Shown here piece by piece: positions 1 to 64,000 of a stretch of DNA of 64,000 bases. Below the pieces are notes generated by a model. The model was not told where the DNA came from. It searched no databases and worked only from the letters and a program-made list of their open reading frames with translations. Position numbers and translations under genes: made by a program. The DNA is from Monodelphis domestica (lineage: Eukaryota; Chordata; Mammalia; Didelphimorphia; Didelphidae). Each line of letters opens with the position of its first letter. Within the stretch, counting starts at the first letter, position 1. The DNA is taken from positions 350,353,707-350,417,706 of the forward strand of contig NC_077227.1 in the NCBI RefSeq assembly GCF_027887165.1, in the 5' to 3' direction.

Positions 1-116
1 AGTCAATCCTCCTTGTTTAATGTAGCACTTTAATCAGAATCCATGTGCTCTTAGCAAGTAATATTTTCCTTAATTTCCAATCATCTGGTGTAAAATTTGT
101 TGCTAAAGAGTTTTGA

Positions 117-899
117 TCAGCTTTGTAATGCTGAGAGCTTCCCATATTTTTGCATGCTATGGCACAATCTAGAAATCCTGCTTCTCCTTTGCAGGGGGCT
201 ATCTGTAGCTTCCTTATTGCCCTTTTGGCTTGCAGAGTTCTGCGGGGGAGGGCCGGGCTGCACAAGACAAGAAGCCTTAAAGGATGAAGGTGGCTGGAGA
301 AAGCTGAAAGCTTCCGAGGAAGGGACTTCCTCTTGCATTTGGAAAGATTCTTCTACCTTATGATCGGGATGCTGAAATGGCATTGCGTTTAACGCCCTTT
401 GCCTCATTTCCCACGTTTTAAAAGGTAGAGGAGGGAGCAGTGAGCCAAACGCATTGAACGTTATGGCTTCTGCACTTTTTAGAATGGAATCCTCCATAGT
501 GAAAAGATTAGGAGAAAGTGTTAGACTTGCCCATGGCGCTCTCTCGGCCATCTGCCCTAAGAGATAGGTTCGAGCAGAGGCTTCTTCCTCCATAGGTGGA
601 GGGACCTTCCTCATTTTGAGAATTCGAGTTAGACTGAGGCTTGGCTTTCCAGCACCTGTGATGCCTAAGATCTGCACAGGTTGTGCCATCAAGGCCATCC
701 TTGTAGTTTCCCAAGTGTTCCAACTAACTTGCGATACTTTCTGTCTTTCTTTCTGACACTGCCTCGTATTTTCTTTCACCAATGAGATCTCATAGCTGCA
801 CTTTGGGAACTCCCCTTGCCGGGAATTCAGGCTTTGCTTCAGTGCCCGCTTAAGCAATGCTTCAGAGATCTCAATACCTTTCTGTTCAATCAGAAACAT
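117..899 (-). CDS. Uncharacterised minus-strand open frame, 260 codons
   Basis: I do not recognise this protein. The frame runs from an ATG at 899 to a TGA at 117-119. It stays open about 18 codons further upstream without another ATG, so it could be a last coding exon. The product is rich in Ser, Glu, Lys, Gln and Pro, has no clear membrane span or signal peptide, and looks largely disordered. Two stretches resemble each other: one contains NTWETTRMALMAQPVQ and the other KTWEMRQRALNAMPFQ, about 105 residues apart, which suggests an internal duplication. An acceptor-like CCTTAG lies just upstream (about 907-912) and a donor-like GAAG/GTGAG at about 993-998 on the same strand, but a join there is not open in frame, so any upstream exon would be non-coding. 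ATTAAA lies downstream near 31-36. A minus-strand gene upstream of TCOF1 is plausible. A chance frame or retrocopy is the alternative. Confidence 0.3.
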   Translation of the reverse strand: MFLIEQKGIEISEALLKRALKQSLNSRQGEFPKCSYEISLVKENTRQCQKERQKVSQVSWNTWETTRMALMAQPVQILGITGAGKPSLSLTRILKMRKVPPPMEEEASARTYLLGQMAERAPWASLTLSPNLFTMEDSILKSAEAITFNAFGSLLPPLPFKTWEMRQRALNAMPFQHPDHKVEESFQMQEEVPSSEAFSFLQPPSSFKASCLVQPGPPPQNSASQKGNKEATDSPLQRRSRISRLCHSMQKYGKLSALQS

Positions 900-1744
900 T
901 AACCGTCTAAGGTGACTAGTATATGATGAGGCTATTGACCCGTGGTTCTAAATAATTTTTTAAATGAGAAATTGAAATAAAAGACGTCTCTCACCTTCAG
1001 AGGCCACCTGCAAGGTCACGCCTTTGTGATTCCGTACCTCGATGATTGCTCCTCAAGTTGCAAGTGCTTGAATGCCTGTGACAAAGGAATTTCGCTCCCA
1101 AATCCGGGGTGCCAAGTGTGGGGTTTTTCCTTAATGGACTTCCCTGACCAGCAGGGTCCCACAAGGGAAGGGGCTCACCTTTGTGATGGGACCCGAGGAG
1201 AGGTAGGAACCGAGAACCAGGGTGGATATGAAAGACAAGGACAAGTCAGTGTTTGAATAGGGCAGGCAATCCCTATGATACTCCCTTTGATAGGAGAGTA
1301 TGAGTACAAAGGAACACGAGGTGGATGAGGAGATTAAGATAGGAAATGCAGGCCGAGATGGTTACAGCCTCAGGGAAGGAGAAAGTCAAGAGGAGAGAGA
1401 CATAGTCATTGAGGAGCCCAGTGGAGCTCCATGGAAGGGAAAGGCCAAGAGGCAAGAGGAAGTTCATGGGTTTGCCTCTGAATTTAATCCTGTCCTGCTT
1501 GCGGTACTCCCAAGGACGTAGTAACCACATCACAAAGTACAGACAATTAAGATTGGGTGGCAAGGTAGAGGGAACACCTTTGGGCGTGTAGATTGCAAAC
1601 CGGGCTTTCCTGGGGAATTGAGTCCGAGCATGTTAATGAGTTTGTCTTAGCCAAGGGCCGCATGGCCAGTTCAAGGTTACATTCACAAGCCTCATTGGTA
1701 TAACCTTATGCTTGGAGATACAGTAATCATACAGTCATTTATAT
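900..1744. other. Unassigned intergenic DNA
   Basis: I see no supported gene or recognised repeat here. Short open frames on both strands lack family resemblance. The left edge may contain a non-coding upstream exon of the minus-strand frame at 117-899. Confidence 0.4.
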
Positions 1745-4522
1745 TTCATAGATGTGAATATGCTTGGGATGCTACAATTTGGCTCCATCCTCTTACTTTC
1801 ACCCTATGCGTATCTACCTTCCTCATGTGTGTTTCCTGCACACAGCATATGGTAGGGTTTGGGGTTCTAATCCACTCTGCTATTCGCTTGCGTTTTATGG
1901 GTGAGTTCATTCCATTCACGTTCAGAGTTATGATTATTAGCTCCGTATTTCCCAGCATTTTGATTTCTACTCCTGGTCCTGCCTTTTCTTCTTCCACTAT
2001 TTCCTTCTACACCAGTGTTTGTTTATAATCAGTCCCCCTAGTTCCCATCCTTATTTTACTTCCCTTTCTACCCCCTCCCTTCTTATTCCCCCCCTTATTT
2101 TCCCCTGTAGTCTTTTTAAAATTCTCCCCCACCCTCTCCCTCCCTTGTACTGCTTCCCTCCCCACCAGACCGTTTTTTACCCTTCTACTCCCCTATAGGG
2201 TGCAAATCTATTCTCTGCCCCAATGGATTGGATTGTTCTTCCCTCTTTGGGTCAGTTTCAAAGCACATAAGAGTTGAGTATTTCCTATCTCCAACCTCTT
2301 TACCCTTCCAGTGTATCAATGTTCTCCCCCCTCCCACCATGAGCTACTTTGTGACATATCAATTTACCCCCATTTGTTTCTTTTCCTATTTCTTTTAGTA
2401 TTAGACTCTTTTTTTTTAGTTCTGGTTGTATATATATATATATATATATACACATGTATGTGTATTTATGCATGCATATATCTATATACCTATTTATGTC
2501 TTGTCCTTTCATCCTATACAGTTTGTCACTGTTCCCTCTAAGTGTAATTCTTCTAGCTGCCCAGGTGATAGCAACAGTTTTTAAGAGTTACCAATACCTA
2601 TTTTCTTATAGGGATACATATTTTAACTTATTGAGTCTCTTAAAAATTTTTTGTTGTTGTTTTGTTTTTCTTTTTCCCCTCTTTTTTAATTACCTTTTGA
2701 TGATTCTCTTGAGTTCTGTGCTTGGACATCAAATTTTCTGTTCAGGTCTGGTCTTTTCTTTATGAATGCTTGGAATTCTTCTATTGTGTTGAATGACCAT
2801 ACTTTCCCCTGTAAGAATATAGTCAGTTTTGATGGGTATTTGATTTTTGGTTGTAGACCTAGTTCCCTTGCTTTCCAGAATATCATATTCCATGCCTTTC
2901 GGGCCTTCAATGTGTATACAGCCAGATCGTGAGTTATCCTCACTGTGTTTCCATGGTATCTGAATAGCTTCTTCTTGGCAGCTTGTAATATCTTTTCTTT
3001 GGTCTGATAGTTTTTGAGTTTGGCTATAACATTCCTGGGTGTTGTCAGTTGGGGATTAAATACAGGAGGTGATCTGTGGATTCTTTCAATCTCCACTTTC
3101 CCCTCTTTTTCTAGGATATCGAGACAGTTTTCCTGAATAATTTCCTGTAGTATTATGTCCAGGCTTTTTCTTTTGTCATGGTCTTCTGGTAGACCTATGA
3201 TTCTTAAATTGTCTCTTCTCGAAGGATTTTCTAAATCATCTGTTTTTGTGAATGAGATGCTTCATATTGTCCTCAATTTTTTCATTCTTTTAATTTTGTT
3301 TTATAGTGTCCTGCTGCCTTGTGAGGTCACTTAATTCCAGTTGTTGTATTCTGGTTCTTAAAGACTAGATTTCATCCCTGAGTTTTTGGTCATCCCTCTC
3401 CTTCTGGTCTGATTTTCTTTGGAGGTCATCTTTCATCTTCTTTACCTCGTCTTTCATCTCCTTTTTCTCATCTTTCATCTTCTTCACCTCATCTTTCATC
3501 TCCTTTGCCTCATTTTCCAGCTGGTTGATTTTGGCTTTCAAGACACTATTTTCTTGTTTTAGTTCAAGTGCTTCTGTTTCCAGATGAGTTATCTTAATTT
3601 TTAAGTTCTTTCCCCAATTGTCTTCAGCCTCTCTTAATTATGTTTTGAGTTCTTCCATAGCCTGTATCCAATTCGCTGGGATTTCTGATTTATTGTTTGC
3701 TGATCTCCCCTGTTCCACTTGCTGAGTAGAAGCTGTCTATTGTAGTTTCTTTCTTCTTTTTCTGTTGTTTGCTCAAATTCACCCCTTCTTTACTCCCTGT
3801 ATTTGTCTGTTCTCTTGCTCCTCTCTTTTTTGGGGGGGGGGGTTTGGGGGCTTCTGTCAGTCTCCCCTCTTGGAGCTTTAACAGGAGATCTCTTAGTATA
3901 GTCTCTGGTGGAGGTTTATTGGGGTTTGAGCTTCATTGTCCTCTGGAGGCTTTTGATTGGATTAAAGTCCAGCAGTCAATGAGGATGGGTGTGGAGCCTG
4001 GGCTTCCCTGAGTTCTGGAGACTTTTGATGGGATTAAGTTCATCTTAGTTGGGCTGGGTGTGCTCTGAGTCCAAAACTTCCTGGAAGGCTGGAGCAAATA
4101 TAGAGGATCTCCACAGCTCTGACCAGGCTGCCAGGTCTATGCTCCCTCTCTAGCTCCTTCCCCGAAGTCTGTGTTGGACACTCTGAACTTATCACAGCCC
4201 TGGTTGCAATATACGCCCTCCAGACCAGCACCGTTGCCCGCCCAGAAGTTCCCGCTGCTGCTGGAGTCTGGGCCTCTCAGCACTCTGGGTGGGAGGGGGG
4301 ATGGGTCCTGGGACCTTCCTTCTGTCTTCTCCTTAAACCCCAGTATTTTGGGGGGGTGTACCTTTTGAATTAAGTCCAGCAGAAGGGTTCCTTGGCTCTG
4401 TCTTATTGTTAAGTTTGTTTTTCAGTCCTCTAGGAACATTCAGTTTATGATCTGTTAGGAAGGGTATTCAGAGGTCTGAACTTCTGCTCCTTCTAGGCCG
4501 CCATCTTGACTCTGCCTCCAGA
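1745..4522 (-). mobile_element. L1 LINE with 5' end, 3' part missing
   Basis: Read on the minus strand, the element starts near 4522 with a 5' UTR beginning GGAGGCAGAGTCAAGATGG, the usual start of marsupial L1s. A coiled-coil ORF1 region follows (about 3700-3100, Lys/Glu-rich heptads), then the ORF1 C-terminal domain (2686-3096), which carries TPRNVIAKLKNYQTKEK and FWKARELGLQP. An AT-rich spacer between the ORFs holds a TA microsatellite. The start of the ORF2 endonuclease (1746-1997) has LNVNGMNSPIKRKRIAEWI and VQETH. The sequence leaves L1 near 1745, inside the endonuclease domain. There is no reverse transcriptase, 3' UTR or poly(A). ORF1 has several stops and frame changes, so the copy is old and dead. 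Confidence 0.9.
2429..2450. repeat. (TA)n microsatellite
   Basis: Eleven TA units lie inside the spacer between the two L1 ORFs, followed by a CA/TG-rich tail. Confidence 0.9.
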
Positions 4523-4535
4523 AGCTTTTTTTAAA

Positions 4536-4650
4536 GATGAGAAAACAGAGGCCCAGAGTAGCTAAATTATTTGCCCATGATCACACAGATACTAAATGCC
4601 TGAGATAGAATCTAACCACTTTTCCCTGATTCCAGGTTCCTTCCTCTATA
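4536..4650 (+). repeat. MIR-type SINE fragment
   Basis: It reads GATGAGAAAACAGAGGCCCA, then TTTGCCCATGATCACACAG, the core of MIR-class SINEs. It abuts the 5' end of the L1 to its left. Confidence 0.75.
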
Positions 4651-5037
4651 AGAGGGATGCTAAACTTCTGTAGTTTGTGTACTAGCACCAGGGGTATGCT
4701 GAGAAACGTTTAACAACCAGTTTAGCAGGGGAGAAAATGCACCTAAGAATGCACTTTTAAGTTTTATCTGCATCATTAACATTTTATCCACCTCTTTCTT
4801 AAGCCCAGATAATCAATAAAACAATAAATCAAGCCCTGATCAGAAGCATTTGTAGACTTGTGAGGTATAAATGAAAATTGATCAATCTGCCCCTTAAATG
4901 GAGGTGGGACAGTGGTACTTAACACAGGTGTTAAGCATTGCTCATATTTTTTGGACTTTGACAATGTATTGATCGGCTGTGAGGTTTTGTTCTGGTTTTC
5001 TCTAAAAAATATTATTTATTATAGAATGGGGGGGGAG
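4651..5037. other. Unassigned intergenic DNA upstream of TCOF1
   Basis: No gene or recognised repeat is seen. A short G-run lies near 5029-5042 at the edge of the following SINE. Confidence 0.4.
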
Positions 5038-5262
5038 GGGGGCTAAGTGTTGAAGTGGATAGAGCTCCGAACTTTGAATTTTCTAAGTTCAAATCTGCCC
5101 TCAGACACTTCCTAGCTGTGGGACCCTGACCAAGTCATTGAACCCTTTTTCCTCATCTGTAAACCAATCTGGAGAAGGAAATAACCAACTACTCCAGTGT
5201 ATTTGCCAAGAAAACCCCAAATGGCACCACAGAGAGTCAGACACTAGAAACAGCAGAACAAT
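5038..5262 (+). repeat. tRNA-derived marsupial SINE (MAR1/WSINE-like)
   Basis: The tRNA-like head reads AAGTTCAAATCTGCCCTCAG and CTTCCTAGCTGTGGGACC. The diagnostic tail follows: GGAGAAGGAAATAACCAAC and TTTGCCAAGAAAACCCCAAA. Confidence 0.8.
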
Positions 5263-5337
5263 TCAGGGTGGTTCTCTTGAAGGAGGAAGGATAATTGGGA
5301 TAACTACGATGATGAATGAAGAGATAGCAATAAAAAA

Positions 5338-5500
5338 AAATTCAGTCAATAAACATTTATTGAATACCTTCTAAGAGCCAATCAATAAACATTTAGTAAG
5401 CACCTTAAAGTACCAATCGCTGTGGCTAAGCACTGGGGATGCAGAAAAAAGCAAAAGAGAGCGCCCCAGCCTTCAAAGAGCTTACACTCTACTCATTCTA
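5338..5500 (+). repeat. Old interspersed SINE/MIR-like repeat
   Basis: It contains TCAATAAACATTTATTGAAT twice in related form, then GCACTGGGGATGCAGA and TTCAAAGAGCTTACACTCTA, a module common in marsupial introns. It ends just before the TCOF1 promoter. Confidence 0.6.
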
Positions 5501-5502
5501 CG

Positions 5503-5823
5503 ATTCTAGATAGAGCGCCACGGCCACAAGACCCCTGCCTCTGCAGAGACGTACCCCATCTTCTATCTTGCCTGGTGGAGCGCTCCCAGCCGCCGCGTGA
5601 AGGGACTCGAGAAAAACTACATTTCCCAGAACAACCTGAGGCCAAAATGGGGCCTAAGACTCTCAGGAAGTCGGAAGTGGTGGAGCGAGGGCTAAGGGCG
5701 TAGGGGCGTGGACGGGGAGGAAAAGTTGTGCGCGCGAGCCTCCGGAGCCGGCCTGCGCAGATCTTTCTGTCCGCGTGCGTTCCTGGCCCCGACGGCAGCC
5801 GCTGCTGTTCAACCTCTGGAGAC
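5503..5823 (+). promoter_or_regulatory. TCOF1: TCOF1 CpG-rich promoter and 5' UTR
   Basis: CpG content rises sharply against the AT-rich flanks. No TATA box is seen, as expected for a housekeeping gene. Visible motifs are ACTACATTTCCCAGAA at 5616-5631, which matches the ZNF143/THAP11-type ACTACAATTCCC element; AGGAAG at 5665 and CGGAAGTG at 5672-5679 (ETS/GABP-like); GGGGCGTGG near 5703 (Sp/KLF-like); and CCTGCGCAG at 5752-5760 (NRF1-like). The transcription start is not visible directly. I infer it lies at about 5680-5790, giving a short 5' UTR. Confidence 0.75.
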
Positions 5824-62636
<56,813 letters not shown>

Positions 62637-62909
62637 GTAAGTGATAGCCTGGGGCTGGCTTTGCTTCAGATCTGTTCCCATGGAGAATAGGAACTGCTTC
62701 TAAATGGAACATTGGTCTCTAAAGTCAGTCAACTAGCATCTATTAAATGCCTACTATGTGCCAGGTATTGTGCAAAGACTATTTCTGCTGTCAAAGAGTT
62801 CATACAATCTAATAGAAAAGGCAACAATGCAAGTAATTATGTAAAAATGAGATACAGAAAGAGGATAACATGGGGACAGTCTTTGAGGGAAAACACTAAG
62901 ATTAAGGAA

Positions 62910-63436
62910 GACTTGAGGACAGCTTAAGTGACTCAGTGGGTTGAGAGCCAGAGCTGGAAACAGAAGGTCTTGGGATCAAATTTAGCCTTAGACACTTCCT
63001 AGCTGGGTGATCCTAGGTAAGTCATTTAATTCCTATATGTAAGATTAAAATTAATATCCAATAACTCCAAGTATTATATTTTATAAGATTTGTTAATAAT
63101 CACTTGAAGTAGAAGAAAATGAACTAAAAGAAATAGAATCTCAAATCAAATTATCTAACAAAAAGTAAAACCCCAAGTCTAGATTCTCTTGCTTGGCATA
63201 AAGCTAGATTTCCCAGCCATGATCAGGGGATGACAGATCAAGGGGCTGGGGGGGGGGGGGTCACATCAAAATATATCTTCCCAATGTTAGTATGATACGT
63301 ATGTAAATGGGATGCTGGGAGAGCAGTTTTGGGGAGCAAAATTCTAATTATACACATTACTTAGCCCTTACCACTCTTCTGCCTTAGAATCAATACATAA
63401 ATTGATTCTAAGACAGGAAGTAAGGGATTTTTAAAA
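62910..63436 (+). repeat. tRNA-derived SINE split by a solo LTR
   Basis: SINE halves at 62910-63037 (GGACAGCTTAAGTGACTCAG) and 63355-63436 (TTAGCCCTTACCACTCTTCT) are separated by the LTR at 63038-63354. Confidence 0.8.
63038..63354 (-). repeat. Solo LTR inside a SINE
   Basis: It starts TGTAAGATTAAAATTAATAT and ends TAATTATACA. Its start resembles 23498 onward and the reversed end of 24419-24665. It contains a 13-G run at 63248-63260. No interior is attached. Confidence 0.75.
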
Positions 63437-64000
63437 GGGGTGGGGGGCCTGAGGGGCTTTAGTTGAGGCTTGAAGGAAGCTAGGAGGCAGAGAGGAGAAT
63501 ATTCCAGGTGTGGGGAACAGGCCATTGAAATTGCTTGCAATCAGGAGATGAGGTGCTTCACATGAACAGCAAGGAGGATAATGTCACTGGATCAGAGAAT
63601 GTGGGAGTGCATGAGGTATATGAAGCCTGAATAGATCAGGGACCAGGTTAGGAAGAAGAGCTTTACGAAACAGGATTTTATATTTGATCCTTGCGTTGAT
63701 AGGAAACTATTAAAGTGTTTTGAATAGAAGGGGTGAAGGGTGTAGTGTGATGTGCCCAGATCTGAAATTTAGGCTTATCGGTTTGACAGTTGAGTGGAGG
63801 ATAGGGAGAAACTATGGGCTGGTGAGGCAGAAGGCCAGGCAGGAGTTGATAAGGCTCTGTACTAGAGTGGTAGCAGCATCAGAGAAGAGACTTCCTAGTT
63901 GGGAAGGTAGAAACAAAAGGAGTCGGGGAGAAGTAGTAAGATATAGTGACTGGGAGTTAGTGATGCTCCCTAGTAACAAGGAAATTTGATGTTAAGATTA

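Larger units (their letters stand above)
62637..64000 (+). other. TCOF1: Start of TCOF1 intron 14
   Basis: Donor GTAAGT. I find no further exon before the window ends. 62730-62905 has a MIR-like repeat (ATGCCTACTATGTGCCAGGT). 63436-63920 is a long purine-rich old interspersed element (GTTGAGTGGAGGATAGGGAG) whose class I cannot fix. Confidence 0.8.

Noticed and set aside
5422-5703. Plus-strand frame over the TCOF1 promoter, and minus-strand frames at 5493-6077
   Set aside because: Open frames are expected in GC-rich promoter DNA. They overlap the promoter and exon 1 and have no recognisable product.
62637-64000. Further TCOF1 exons after exon 14
   Set aside because: No acceptor followed by a Lys/Pro-rich arm and Ser/Glu cluster was found. 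The sequence is a split SINE, a solo LTR and an old repeat.

Overview
The window is vertebrate nuclear DNA, almost certainly from a marsupial. It is low in GC and crowded with L1 insertions, tRNA-derived SINEs of the kinds common in opossum-like genomes, MIR and L2 relics and several LTR elements. Only one host gene can be named with confidence: the 5' half of TCOF1 (treacle, a nucleolar scaffold for Pol I transcription and rRNA processing) on the + strand. I cannot fix the species from sequence alone.

Layout. Positions 1-1744 hold an unassigned minus-strand open frame of 260 codons and unrecognised DNA. An L1 with its 5' end but no 3' end lies at 1745-4522. A CpG-rich promoter with ACTACATTTCCCAG, ETS-like and NRF1-like motifs precedes the TCOF1 start codon at 5824. 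Fourteen coding exons then follow to 62636; the gene runs on past the window. Joined, they give 821 codons with every junction in phase: a LisH motif (exons 1-2), a basic and acidic segment (exon 3), linker exons (4-6), then eight phase-0 exons (7-14) that are each one treacle repeat, with a Lys/Pro/Ala-rich arm followed by an acidic Ser/Glu cluster.

The introns carry most of the bulk. Intron 1 (19.4 kb) holds an old L1 split by a gag-bearing LTR element (about 9169-15368), by a long TTTC/TTCC microsatellite and by a young L1 pair (16602-22166). Intron 2 (9.2 kb) is mostly old repeats. Intron 4 carries a solo LTR with three enhancer-like repeats. Intron 8 (12.2 kb) contains a decayed treacle-repeat exon near 43975 and a class I-like LTR element (44634-50406, target duplication CCCT) that was itself hit by a young L1 (46054-48101) and a SINE. 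Exons 9-12 sit within 1.4 kb and their introns resemble one another, so this part of the repeat array arose by tandem duplication of exon plus intron.

No CRISPR array, operon, functional RNA gene or other prokaryotic-style system is present. The most interesting signals are the duplicating treacle exon array with its dead member, a young L1-in-L1 insertion with a seamless homologous 5' junction, and a promoter motif shared between TCOF1 and nearby LTRs. All coordinates and alignments were read by eye; repeat edges are usually good to within about 10-20 bases.
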